DNA of 54,508 nucleotides, taken from NCBI GenBank assembly GCA_910579285.1, contig CAJTTT010000014.1, positions 1 to 54,508 on the forward strand. The letters run 5' to 3'. Under the pieces are notes generated by a model, which was not told the DNA's origin, made no database searches, and worked only from the letters and a program-made list of their open reading frames with translations. The stretch is from an uncultured Lachnospiraceae bacterium (GTDB lineage: Bacteria > Bacillota > Clostridia > Lachnospirales > Lachnospiraceae). Position numbers and translations under genes: made by a program. Positions 1-7,945 of this stretch are shown in pieces; within the stretch, counting starts at the first letter, position 1, and the number at the start of each line of letters is the position of its first letter.

Positions 1-1515
1 CATTAAACCATCTAACTCTTTGCGCATTTTTTCTATTTTTAGTTCTAATAATTCATTTTCTAATTTTTGCGTTTGTATTTCATGCTCTCTTTTTTCTTTC
101 TCTAAGAATAATAAATCTGTTGTTACCTGCTGGGATCTTAGCTCTTCTCGTTTCAGCCGAAGTTCACTTTCTTTTAATTTTTTTGTCAACTCAGAGTCAT
201 TGGCTTGTAATTTTTTTATGTTTATAAATGCGGATAAAAGAGCATCAATTTGCGGTATACATCCCCAAATTCCTATTAATAAAGATATTAATAGAGAATA
301 GAGATTTACTAGATTATCACTATTAAAAAGTTCTATGCCATAAGGTGAGTTGTGCCTAAGAGTGATATAATGAGAGGACTGTCCCTCGGTGTTTACTATT
401 ACTTTTTCCACATAGCCCAACAATTCTGATAATAAATTGTATTCATCCGCTCCTATAGTTGTCGATATTCTAATAATAATCTGAGGTTGGCCAAAAGGAT
501 TATCTATTAACAGTTTTTTAATATCATGCATTTCATTCATAAAAGTTTTATGCTCAAAACTAGTAAGATTTCTTAAAAATCTATTTGATTGTAAAATATA
601 ATATAGTTGAGATAATTGCTTTTTTGAAAAAAAGTGATTAATAGAAGCCAGCTTGCAAAGATATTTTAGCATGCGGAAATTCTTTATCTGTATATTATAC
701 AATAAACCTTCTCTAACATATAAAAATGCTTTTTCCTGTTTCCCTAAATAAATATTTATATTTGTAAGACTAAAGAAATAATAAAAATGTGCTTCGATCG
801 CTTCCAATTGATTTAAAAAATCAGCTCCCGTAACAGATTCATCACTATTAGGCAATCCTAATTTTACAGTATTTTCATATTTTTTTATTGCCTGTAAACC
901 ACCAAAAGACCACAAAATTCCCCAATAAGAAAATTTAGTTTCGACTATCTCAACATTTTCAAATTCTGCAAAATCAACACAGACCGTTGTTAAATTTACG
1001 CCGTTAAAATAAGTATTTCTAAACTTAACGTTTTCAAAATTACAACAGTTAAAATTACATTTCTCAATTTTTGCATCTTCAAATGTTGAACTTTGGAAAG
1101 AGCATCCTTCTGCGTAAACCTTATCAAAAACGCATCCAGTAAAATTACTATCCACAAATGAGGAATTGACTATTTGCGTATTCTGTTGAGACGATACAAA
1201 ATGTGTTTGGGTAAAATCGCTCATGTTAAAGCCAGCATTTTTTAGTTTGCATCCTCTTAACGTACAATCAAACAGCAGCGAAGAAATCCCATCAGTGCCA
1301 TTAAATGTTATATCGTGGAAAATACATTCAAGATGTTTCAACTTTTTAAAACTTATATCATCGTTCGAGCTGTCAAATTCTTTTTGATAGACGACATTAT
1401 AATAATAATCTTCTGATGAAAAACGATTCGAACCAAATTTTTTTAATATTTGCTCTGCATTTTTTAATTCAAGATCAGAAAAAGATAGTAAATCTTTTGT
1501 AGTAATTGAATCCAT
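1..1515 (-). CDS. Pentapeptide-repeat membrane protein, 3' end cut by window edge
   Basis: The minus strand is open without a stop from an ATG at 1515 to base 1 (505 codons), and a GGAGG lies 7 nt upstream of that ATG. Residues about 80-190 are pentapeptide-repeat-like, with a Phe, Leu or Cys recurring every fifth residue (for example KCNFNCCNFENVKF). A mainly helical middle part follows. One hydrophobic segment lies at about 405-425 (LVNLYSLLISLLIGIWGCI), and a charged Lys/Glu coiled coil runs to the edge. Pentapeptide repeats form right-handed quadrilateral beta-helices that act in protein binding; nothing here names a partner. The gene is much more AT-rich than its neighbours, which suggests acquisition. 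The C-terminus is unseen. Confidence in the reading frame is high; function is unknown. Confidence 0.85.
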   Translation of the reverse strand, partial: MDSITTKDLLSFSDLELKNAEQILKKFGSNRFSSEDYYYNVVYQKEFDSSNDDISFKKLKHLECIFHDITFNGTDGISSLLFDCTLRGCKLKNAGFNMSDFTQTHFVSSQQNTQIVNSSFVDSNFTGCVFDKVYAEGCSFQSSTFEDAKIEKCNFNCCNFENVKFRNTYFNGVNLTTVCVDFAEFENVEIVETKFSYWGILWSFGGLQAIKKYENTVKLGLPNSDESVTGADFLNQLEAIEAHFYYFFSLTNINIYLGKQEKAFLYVREGLLYNIQIKNFRMLKYLCKLASINHFFSKKQLSQLYYILQSNRFLRNLTSFEHKTFMNEMHDIKKLLIDNPFGQPQIIIRISTTIGADEYNLLSELLGYVEKVIVNTEGQSSHYITLRHNSPYGIELFNSDNLVNLYSLLISLLIGIWGCIPQIDALLSAFINIKKLQANDSELTKKLKESELRLKREELRSQQVTTDLLFLEKEKREHEIQTQKLENELLELKIEKMRKELDGLM

Positions 1516-1731
1516 CTTAACCTCCAAACCACATCCAACAGATAACTTCTGATTATCCGTCCTCCAGCCAAAACCGCCGCAATCTCCAAAACCTCTCCCT
1601 ACAGCAAAAAAATTACGGCATATAAGACCACGCATCGTAGTCCTCTATACCATAACTCATTTCCCCGATTTCTGTCAACTTTTTACACTGTAATATTGTA
1701 GAATTTTGTCAAAACACGCTCCGATCCCGTT

Positions 1732-2328
1732 CTAAAACAGGCTCATCTGCCGATACTCCCCTCCCCCGCTTTTCTGCCTCCGCAATTCCGTAAAACGGCT
1801 GTCCAACAGTTTTTCCGCTTCCTCCCGCGAAAAAAGCCATGCCTCCTGGTCCGCTTCGCGAATGATCAGCGGCATCCGGCTGTGTATCCCGGTCATGCAC
1901 CCCTGCGCTTCTCTCGTGAGAATCGTAAAACGGTCACCCGCCGGGTCTTTGTGATAAATCCCTGCCAGATACAGAATCTCATCCGGCACAAAAAATTCAT
2001 ACTTCTCCTTTTTCTTTGCCCCGGTATCCTTCCACTCATAAAATTTACATGCCGGAATCAGACAGCGGCGCGTTTCATAATCATATCGGAACATGGGACG
2101 CTCCCTCACGGTTTCGCTTCTGGCATTAAAAACCAGCGTATTTTTTCTGGCTGACTCATAGCCCCACTTAAGCGCCTCCGCCACCATACTGCCCTGGTCT
2201 GCCCGCAATACCAAAGCCGGTTCCGAAGGGTGTACTTCCCCCGTTTTGGCATTCTGACGGTCGATTTTTCTGACGATCCTTTCGATCTCCCGCGCCGTCT
2301 CATCATCTATATAAAATCTCCCGCACAT
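1732..2328 (-). CDS. SRAP / YedK-HMCES family abasic-site DNA-protein crosslink protein
   Basis: This 198-residue protein starts Met-Cys-Gly-Arg, so Cys2 becomes the N-terminal nucleophile after Met removal. The other family active-site residues are visible: Asn68 in NARSE, Glu98 in FYEW and His149 in HSRMPL. The length matches the family. SRAP proteins form a thiazolidine crosslink with abasic sites in single-stranded DNA and so shield stalled forks. The gene lies about 50 nt downstream of the Y-family polymerase gene on the same strand, which makes a damage-tolerance operon likely. The start is fixed by the need for Cys at position 2. Confidence 0.92.
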   Translation of the reverse strand: MCGRFYIDDETAREIERIVRKIDRQNAKTGEVHPSEPALVLRADQGSMVAEALKWGYESARKNTLVFNARSETVRERPMFRYDYETRRCLIPACKFYEWKDTGAKKKEKYEFFVPDEILYLAGIYHKDPAGDRFTILTREAQGCMTGIHSRMPLIIREADQEAWLFSREEAEKLLDSRFTELRRQKSGGGEYRQMSLF

Positions 2329-2378
2329 ACTCTGCCCTGCATCCTTCCCATCCGTTTTACCATCTCTGATCCAATCTC

Positions 2379-3695
2379 TCAGAGATCCCTGACATTTTCA
2401 CCCTCAACGTCTATCCCTAATGTAACCCCGCTGCGCCTCTCTTTATTCAGCCCGCCGCTCATATGGGATACATTTCCTTTTAAAAAACTGGCACGGAAAA
2501 TCGCGTCCTCTCCATATTTCCCGCGAATCTGATCCACCGCCCTGTCCAATTTTTCCAGTCTGTCACTTTTTTCCAGATCAAAAATACTGTACTGACGGCC
2601 TGCATTTTCCTGTACTCCTGTGGTGTGAACCCCCAGCTGTCTGAGCGGCGTCTTTTTATCCCACAGCCTGCCAAAAAGGAGACTGGCCGCCTCATATATT
2701 TCCTCCGTGATGTTCGTGGGAGAGTCTAGCTGCATCTGCTTATTCATCCGCTTAAACTCGCAGGTTGTCAGATGTACGCTGATCACGCCGATCATCACCC
2801 CGTCGCTCCTGAGTCTCGTTCCCACGGTCTCACTCAGGGAAAGCAGCAGATGTCTCGCATACTCCTCCGTCACAATGTCCATCGGCGCTGTCATACTGTT
2901 TCCGTAGCCTTTATTTGCCTCGTGGGAAATCATCGCAGGTTCCAGGTCTCCTCCTCTGGCAAATCCCTGGATTGTCACCCCATGCTTTTTCAGATGCGCC
3001 CGGATCATTCCCTCATCGGCCCTGGCAAGTTCTCCGATTGTCTGTATGCCTACGCTGTGCAGCCTCTCGACCGTAGCCCGTCCTGCCAGAAACAGGTTTG
3101 AGACGGGGAGCGGCCACATTTTCTCCTCAACTTCCTCCGGGAAAAGGGTGTGTACTTTGTCCGGCTTGGAAAAATCCCCTGCCATCTTGGACAGCAGAAA
3201 GTTTGTGGAAATGCCAACGTTTACGGTAAATCCCAGTTCCTCCCTGATTCGATCCTTCAGTTCATAGGCCATATTCACCATCTGACCGCGGCCATACAAT
3301 TTTTCAAACCCTTCGAACACAACCCACGCCTCGTCTATGCTGTACTGGATCACGTTGTCGCTGTACTCCTGCAGTATTTTTATGAAAGCGCGGGATGACT
3401 TGACATATAACCCATAATCCGGCGGCACAATCACCAGTCCAGGGCATTTCCTCTGTGCCGCTGCCACCGGCTCTCCTGTCTGTATGCCGTATTTCTTCGC
3501 AGGGCTGCTTTTGGCAAGGACAATTCCGTGGCGTTTCTCCTGATCTCCGCCTACAATGCTCGGTATTTTTCTGATATCCTCCTTTTCGCCCAGCACATCC
3601 ACCCGGTACGCCGCAGTCCAGGAAAGGAACGCGCTGTTGACGTCTATATGGAACACATATTTTCCCACCGTTACAGGAACTGGAAGATCCGCCAT
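2379..3695 (-). CDS. Y-family (translesion) DNA polymerase, DinB/UmuC-like
   Basis: This 438-residue protein has the Y-family palm motifs HIDVNSAF (Asp18) and YSIDEA (Asp121, Glu122), which bind the catalytic metal ions. A helix-hairpin-helix stretch follows (VERLHSVGIQTIGELARAD), then a little-finger region, as in polymerases that copy damaged templates. The ATG start overlaps the end of the upstream small gene by 25 bp with no strong Shine-Dalgarno of its own, which suggests translational coupling. Downstream is the SRAP gene. A degenerate copy of a related polymerase lies at 28176-28600 in the mobile element. The chain lacks a recognisable C-terminal clamp motif, so a pol IV versus UmuC-like assignment is not made. 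Confidence 0.93.
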   Translation of the reverse strand: MADLPVPVTVGKYVFHIDVNSAFLSWTAAYRVDVLGEKEDIRKIPSIVGGDQEKRHGIVLAKSSPAKKYGIQTGEPVAAAQRKCPGLVIVPPDYGLYVKSSRAFIKILQEYSDNVIQYSIDEAWVVFEGFEKLYGRGQMVNMAYELKDRIREELGFTVNVGISTNFLLSKMAGDFSKPDKVHTLFPEEVEEKMWPLPVSNLFLAGRATVERLHSVGIQTIGELARADEGMIRAHLKKHGVTIQGFARGGDLEPAMISHEANKGYGNSMTAPMDIVTEEYARHLLLSLSETVGTRLRSDGVMIGVISVHLTTCEFKRMNKQMQLDSPTNITEEIYEAASLLFGRLWDKKTPLRQLGVHTTGVQENAGRQYSIFDLEKSDRLEKLDRAVDQIRGKYGEDAIFRASFLKGNVSHMSGGLNKERRSGVTLGIDVEGENVRDL

Positions 3696-3970
3696 TTCTG
3701 GGTTTCCACGCTATAACGCATCTCCAGGGTTTTACAAACCTTTCCCAACCTGGTTTTACAGATAAACTGTTTCTCCCGCACACCCACATACTTCTTCTCA
3801 TCTCTTGACACGATCTGCTCAATCCGGCATGTCCTAACCTCGTGCTCCTCCGTTTCCAGCCGAAACCACAGCGGCGTCATTCTTCCGTCACGATCTGTCA
3901 ACGTCATCATCTGAATCGGGATATTCGCCTGCCTGTCTTCCAGCAGTCCCTCAAAAAGCCTCTCTTCCAT
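3671..3970 (-). CDS. Small conserved protein upstream of the Y-family polymerase
   Basis: This 99-residue protein has no membrane segment or signal peptide. It is mostly charged, with predicted beta-strands (MTPLWFRLETEEHEVRTCRI). I chose the ATG at 3970 because GGAGGAGG lies about 9 nt upstream; a GTG at 3979 sits directly on that Shine-Dalgarno and is unlikely. The 3' end overlaps the polymerase start, so the two are probably co-translated. Small partner proteins in this position are common beside Firmicutes Y-family polymerases, but I do not recognise a named family. A role in polymerase regulation is inference from position only. Confidence 0.75.
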   Translation of the reverse strand: MEERLFEGLLEDRQANIPIQMMTLTDRDGRMTPLWFRLETEEHEVRTCRIEQIVSRDEKKYVGVREKQFICKTRLGKVCKTLEMRYSVETQKWRIFQFL

Positions 3971-4045
3971 TCCCTTCACCTCCTCCCCGTTGATCCATGC
4001 AATATCATGTTATCAAACATATGTTCTTGTGTAAAGATGAAATAT

Positions 4046-4597
4046 TTACCTGTTTTCCCGCATTTGTTCAAACACTTTACTGACCAGGACAATCACCGTG
4101 ACACAGCACAGCAGAACGAGGGCTGACTCCTGTCCGCGGATCAGACAGAAAACCGCTGCCGCCAGCAGGATCGCCAATACGCCCCAGACCACCCAGGCAT
4201 ATTTTCTGCTCTCCGCTTCTGCCTGCCCCTTTTTTGCCTCCCATCCGATTCCCGCAGAAGCACACAGGATCATCCCAAAGGACACCCGCATGTCAAAGGA
4301 AACAAATCTGGTGATTATCAGAACAGCAAGCAGAGTGAGGCATGACATTATATAACACTGCCAATATTTTTGCAGATGAAACCCGCCAAGGTAAGATCTC
4401 AGAGGCATAAAAAAGAGGAAAAAGAGAATCCCCTCCCTGATCATGCCAAGGCCAAGGCATATCAAAAAACTTGTAAAAACGGCAGCGCCAAGTTCCATCA
4501 TTCTTACCAGGCCATACTGGTAAATTTCCAACATGGAATCGTCAATGATCTTTTCCCTGACCAGTATCCTGGCAATTCTATTCGCTATTTTTTCCAT
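4046..4597 (-). CDS. agrB: AgrB-like peptide-processing membrane endopeptidase
   Basis: This 183-residue membrane protein has four to six hydrophobic segments. It carries the AgrB signature RSYLGGFH, with His74 and Cys81 seven residues apart, the same spacing as the catalytic His and Cys of staphylococcal AgrB. AgrB cuts the C-terminal tail of the AgrD precursor and helps form the thiolactone ring and export it. AGGAGA lies a few bases before the ATG. Unlike the usual agrBDCA order, this gene is divergent from the regulator, kinase and precursor genes on the other strand, with about 240 bp between. Its substrate is most likely the 52-aa precursor at 7172. Confidence 0.9.
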   Translation of the reverse strand: MEKIANRIARILVREKIIDDSMLEIYQYGLVRMMELGAAVFTSFLICLGLGMIREGILFFLFFMPLRSYLGGFHLQKYWQCYIMSCLTLLAVLIITRFVSFDMRVSFGMILCASAGIGWEAKKGQAEAESRKYAWVVWGVLAILLAAAVFCLIRGQESALVLLCCVTVIVLVSKVFEQMRENR

Positions 4598-4719
4598 TGC
4601 TCTCCTGCTATCCTTCCTGCTCTTTTGTGCACGGCCGCTTCACAAACTGCTTTTTATATGCATTACCTCTTAATCATATCACATGATGTGAAATGGGGGT
4701 AAGGAAAACATCCTTTTCA

Positions 4720-4753
4720 ATGCAACCACAATATGATGTCATTTATGCAACCA
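4720..4753. repeat. Direct repeat in the agrB-regulator intergenic region
   Basis: The 9-mer ATGCAACCA occurs at 4720-4728 and again at 4745-4753, 25 bp apart, between the divergent agrB and ribbon-helix-helix genes. Paired direct repeats are typical of LytTR or ribbon-helix-helix binding sites, and both protein types are encoded next door. Binding is inferred only. Confidence 0.4.
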
Positions 4754-4837
4754 ATAATAATTATGTTTATAGTTGTATCATTTATCACCCTGGAAGGTTA
4801 TATTAATAACATAACTTATGATTCCGAGGTGACCGCC

Positions 4838-5032
4838 GTGTTTGTAATCCAAAAACCACATGCAAAAGCTAACGTTTCCAAAACAATCCGTTTTACGGAA
4901 GAACTGAACAGCCGGATGATAGCCCTTGCACACGAAGAAGAAATCTCCTTTAATGAGCTGGTAATCCAGTGTTGTCAGTATGCGCTGGATCACCGCCCGA
5001 AAGATGACCAGGAGGCGTCCGCAAATGATTAA
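4838..5032 (+). CDS. Small ribbon-helix-helix (Arc-type) DNA-binding protein
   Basis: I chose a GTG start at 4838 because GAGGTG lies 6 nt upstream; the open frame extends further left but that part is hydrophobic and lacks a binding site. The 64-residue product contains VSKTIRFTEELNSRMIALA followed by EEISFNELVIQCCQYAL, the beta-strand-helix-helix pattern of Arc/MetJ-type repressors. It precedes the LytTR regulator gene and overlaps it by 8 bp, so the two are co-translated. It may regulate the divergent agrB promoter; that is inference. Confidence 0.65.
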   Translation: MFVIQKPHAKANVSKTIRFTEELNSRMIALAHEEEISFNELVIQCCQYALDHRPKDDQEASAND

Positions 5033-5798
5033 CATTGCCATATGCGATGATGACAAGGCTTTTACTGGAATCGTGGAACAGCTCCTGCGCCGGACCGCCG
5101 CTGCATGGGAAATAGATATCAACTGTGAAGTGTTCTTTGACGGCTCCGCACTTGTCCAGGCCATCACCGAACAACAGATGTGTTTCGATCTCATTTATCT
5201 GGACATTGAAATGACGGATATGGATGGAATCCAGGCAGCGCTTGCTCTGCGGAAAGCAGAAATTCCCGCACTGCTCGTATACATTTCAGTCCATGAAGAA
5301 CACCTGAAAGAGCTGTTCTGCACAGAACCTTTCCGTTTCCTGTCAAAACCGATAAATGAAGCGGCCTTTCTGGACGTATTCCTCTCTGCATGCGAGCGGA
5401 TCAGACAGCGGACCGGGTACTTTACTTTTTCTTATAAGAAAGCGCTCTATCGGATTCCTTTTGGCCAAATTACATACTTTGAGAGCAGCAGCCGGATCAT
5501 TACCATCCATCTGCCGCAATGGAATACGGAAACTGCCAATGCAAGGCAGACTAGTTTCTATGGAAAAATGAACGATATCGAAAAGCAGGTAACGGCCCTC
5601 AACGGTCGCTTCCTGCGGGTACACCAGTCCTTTCTCGTGAACTTCGACTACATCAGGACAATGTCCGCCACGGAAATTGAAATGCTGGACGACAGAGTCA
5701 TCCAGATCAGCGAAGACCGCCGGAAAGCAGCCAGAGCGAGGTTTGCCGCGCTGGCAGGTGTTAAAGGGGATAAACATGAAAGAACCGTTATTTCTTGA
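5025..5798 (+). CDS. agrA: AgrA-like response regulator, receiver plus LytTR DNA-binding domain
   Basis: The start is the ATG at 5025, with AGGAGG about 10 nt upstream. Residues 1-120 form a receiver domain with the acidic pocket CDDD (8-10), phospho-acceptor Asp60 in IYLDIEM and conserved Lys108 in FLSKP. Residues about 140-250 form a LytTR domain (ending near LRVHQSFLVNFDYI), which binds direct-repeat promoter sites. The gene overlaps the preceding ribbon-helix-helix gene and the following kinase gene, giving a tight operon. It should be phosphorylated by the kinase encoded at 5776. Likely targets are the agrB and pre-peptide promoters. Confidence 0.9.
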   Translation: MINIAICDDDKAFTGIVEQLLRRTAAAWEIDINCEVFFDGSALVQAITEQQMCFDLIYLDIEMTDMDGIQAALALRKAEIPALLVYISVHEEHLKELFCTEPFRFLSKPINEAAFLDVFLSACERIRQRTGYFTFSYKKALYRIPFGQITYFESSSRIITIHLPQWNTETANARQTSFYGKMNDIEKQVTALNGRFLRVHQSFLVNFDYIRTMSATEIEMLDDRVIQISEDRRKAARARFAALAGVKGDKHERTVIS

Positions 5799-7077
5799 TA
5801 TACTGATGGTACTTTTTGCCATACACATTATCCACATCTATCTGACTTCTTTCCGAAGAGAAGCCGTACGCCACAAAGCATACCGCTACGCTGCCTGGAC
5901 AGTATATGTCCTTTTTCTATATCTGGTCATGTTCTCCAACTCAAAATATCCCCTGGTCACGCTCTTTGGCAACCTTATCCTGCTGGCAGCGCTCCTGTTC
6001 GCCTACGGTTGTGGAGACGTTAAAACGGCTTTATTCCGCTCCTGCATCTATCACGCATCGCGGATGGTGGTGGAAGTGGTAACTCAGGGCATTCTGCTGA
6101 CAACACTGGCCGGCGATCCTTTCGTTGTGGGAAATCTTATCTCTACAATTGCTATGTATATCATTATCCAGCTGTATAAACTGTGGAAAGGCCGGGATCT
6201 GGCTGTCCCGCTCTCCTTCCGATACTGGATCCGGCTCTTTTTGGTTCCCGTCTCTTCCATGTTCATCACCCACTATGCCCATGTGGCCGCCCTGCACAGC
6301 GGAGAGACAGCTTTCTTCTATTTTCTGTCCATCTTTATCATTCTAAACAACTATTTGATCTTCGACGTTTATGATAAGATGAGCGCCCAGTCTCTCATGG
6401 AAAGGCAGAATCATGCCTATGAGCAGGAAATCCGCCTCTGTGTCAGACAGGCGGCCGAACGGGAGGAAGCCTATCGTCAGACCCGTATTCTGCGCCATGA
6501 TCTGAAAGGCCGTCTGGTGGCCCTGCGCGCGCTGCTGGAAGCAGGAATGACACAGGAAACCCGGATGGAAATCGAAAAAATGCTCGAGGAAAACAGCCTG
6601 CGCAGACACGGAGCCGTGGAAACGGGAAATCTGGCTCTGGATGCGCTCGTCAACTACAAATGCGCTGCCGCCTCCGCGGAAGGCATACGGGTAACCTGCC
6701 AGCTCGATGTGCCAACGGAACTTTTTGTGGAAGGTTCAGATCTGTGTATTATTTTAGAAAACCTTCTCGGCAATGCTCTGGAGGCAGTCCGGCAGCTTAC
6801 CGAAGAAAACGACAAATGGATCAGCCTGACGGTGCGGCTGGTGAAAGGCGTTCTCCTGATCACTGTGGAAAATCCCTACAGTGGCAAGGTCATATTGGAC
6901 AGCCTGGGAAAGCTGCGCAGCAGCAAAGACGGTGACCACGGGATCGGCCTGGTGTCAGTGGAGCGGACGGCGGAAAAGTATGCCGGGGAAATATCCATTC
7001 ACTATGGAGACAGAATATTCCGTGTAACTGTCATGCTCTGCCAGCAGGAAATATTACATAAATCCACGATTTTTTGA
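5776..7077 (+). CDS. agrC: AgrC-like sensor histidine kinase with GHKL ATPase
   Basis: The start is the ATG at 5776 (AAAGGGGA upstream), inside the end of the regulator gene. The N-terminal 200 residues hold about six membrane segments. A helical linker leads to the phospho-acceptor His241 in LRHDLKG. The ATP-binding domain has an N-box (ENLLGNALEAV) and a G-box (DHGIGLVSVERTAEKYAG). This is the architecture of peptide-sensing AgrC-type kinases. The pre-peptide gene follows 94 bp downstream on the same strand, so the kinase most likely senses its cyclised product. Confidence 0.9.
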   Translation: MKEPLFLDILMVLFAIHIIHIYLTSFRREAVRHKAYRYAAWTVYVLFLYLVMFSNSKYPLVTLFGNLILLAALLFAYGCGDVKTALFRSCIYHASRMVVEVVTQGILLTTLAGDPFVVGNLISTIAMYIIIQLYKLWKGRDLAVPLSFRYWIRLFLVPVSSMFITHYAHVAALHSGETAFFYFLSIFIILNNYLIFDVYDKMSAQSLMERQNHAYEQEIRLCVRQAAEREEAYRQTRILRHDLKGRLVALRALLEAGMTQETRMEIEKMLEENSLRRHGAVETGNLALDALVNYKCAAASAEGIRVTCQLDVPTELFVEGSDLCIILENLLGNALEAVRQLTEENDKWISLTVRLVKGVLLITVENPYSGKVILDSLGKLRSSKDGDHGIGLVSVERTAEKYAGEISIHYGDRIFRVTVMLCQQEILHKSTIF

Positions 7078-7171
7078 CGTTTAATAGCTTTCACAGAAAA
7101 AATAAGGTATAGTTTACCATAGTAATACTACCAATGATAAAACCTAATATTTACAAATGGAGGAAATCACT

Positions 7172-7330
7172 ATGAAAACACAGAAACATTGCAACACCAC
7201 CAGATTTGGCTTAAAGATGCTGGAACGGGCCGCTCTGATCTCTGCCCATGCAGGAGCCAATTCCGCATGCACCTATATCTACCATGACCCGAAGAAGCCC
7301 GGGACGCTGAAAAAACTGAAAAAATTCTAA
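7172..7330 (+). CDS. agrD: AgrD-like cyclic lactone autoinducer precursor peptide
   Basis: This 52-residue ORF has an excellent GGAGG 8 nt before its ATG. An amphipathic, basic N-terminal leader (RFGLKMLERAALISAHAGAN) is followed by Ser-Ala-Cys-Thr-Tyr-Ile-Tyr and then an acidic/proline tail HDPKKPGTLKKLKKF. That is the AgrD layout: leader, Cys-containing core, then a tail removed by AgrB. By analogy with staphylococcal AgrD, where the ring is Cys plus four residues and is followed by an Asp/Glu and Pro tail, the predicted thiolactone ring is Cys33-Thr-Tyr-Ile-Tyr37. The exocyclic N-terminal tail length cannot be predicted. A strong terminator ends the operon. Confidence 0.88.
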   Translation: MKTQKHCNTTRFGLKMLERAALISAHAGANSACTYIYHDPKKPGTLKKLKKF

Positions 7331-7381
7331 CTACAGCATATCTTTTCGAAGAAATGCCTGTCCAGATGTAGCGGGGTAAAA

Positions 7382-7412
7382 CAAAACAGGGAGCGGATGC
7401 TCCCTGTTTTTG
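7382..7412 (+). terminator. Rho-independent terminator of the agr operon
   Basis: The arms AACAGGGAGC and GCTCCCTGTT pair perfectly around a GGAT loop and are followed by a T run, about 50 bp after the pre-peptide stop codon. Confidence 0.9.
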
Positions 7413-7479
7413 TACACTTAATCAAAAAATCATATCTAAAAATCGTGTACCAGATTCCCAACTGCATCATCACCCTTGT

Positions 7480-7530
7480 AAGCCCCGTTGCTTCTATGTT
7501 AGCATCAGACACCATCCCTCTGTTTTTATT
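7480..7530 (-). pseudogene. Fragment of a PD-(D/E)XK nuclease-family transposase N-terminus
   Basis: The minus strand encodes GMVSDANIEATGL, which closely matches MVFDADIEATGLLLKI of the remnant at 29427-30001. About 30 nt of the DNA are near identical between the two places. Only this short piece is recognisable; the rest of the local open frame is noise. It lies just outside the left attachment repeat. Confidence 0.45.
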
Positions 7531-7550
7531 TTGTCTGTAACACAACTAAA

Positions 7551-7587
7551 AAATCTGATAACCGCGTAAACCGTGATTATCAGATTT
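7551..7587 (-). terminator. Hairpin downstream of the left tRNA-Pro 3' end (ancestral tRNA terminator)
   Basis: Arms AAATCTGATAA and TTATCAGATTT flank a short loop and, read leftward, are followed by a T run. A diverged version of the same hairpin follows the intact tRNA at 30972-31003. I infer this is the original chromosomal terminator, left behind when the element inserted. Confidence 0.7.
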
Positions 7588-7593
7588 CTTTCC

Positions 7594-7639
7594 ATCGGAG
7601 TGACAAGACTTGAACTTGCGGCCTCTACTTCCCTAAAGT
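7594..7639. repeat. Left attachment repeat (tRNA-Pro 3' segment)
   Basis: These 46 bp are identical to 31013-31058, which lies within the intact tRNA-Pro gene from the anticodon loop to the 3' end plus one base. The remaining 5' half of the tRNA is absent here, so this is a displaced 3' piece and not a tRNA gene. It marks the left boundary of the integrated element. Confidence 0.9.
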
Positions 7640-7850
7640 TTCCTGTCACTTCTCAAAAGCCCCCTATTTCCGCGTTTTACAGCAGTATCATCAAAAATTT
7701 ACCACAACTGGGTAATTCGCTATCATATGATCTCTCAGATGTTCTGCATTGGCAGAATAATTACTGATTACATATTTATTGTATCAAGAATTTCTTTTTT
7801 CGTCAAAATATTTTTGATATTAAATATGGCGTGTAAAAATTAGAGAAAAT

Positions 7851-7878
7851 AAAAATTGAGCAGTACCGCTCAATTTTT
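7851..7878. terminator. Bidirectional terminator-like hairpin
   Basis: Arms AAAAATTGAGC and GCTCAATTTTT flank ACGGTACTG-like loop sequence and carry A and T runs on both sides. It follows the DUF1016 pseudogene on the minus strand. Confidence 0.75.
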
Positions 7879-7945
7879 GAATCCCATAACGATAAAAATC
7901 AAGAAGCACTATCTTCATCCGCCAGAATCGCTACTAATGCCATAC

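Noticed and set aside
20..301. Rightward ORF of 93 codons at the left edge
   Set aside because: It is antisense to the continuous pentapeptide-repeat frame and has no ribosome-binding site.
7573..7767. A second tRNA-Pro gene at the left repeat
   Set aside because: Only the 3' half from the anticodon loop is present; the acceptor 5' strand and D arm are missing, so it is an attachment-site fragment.
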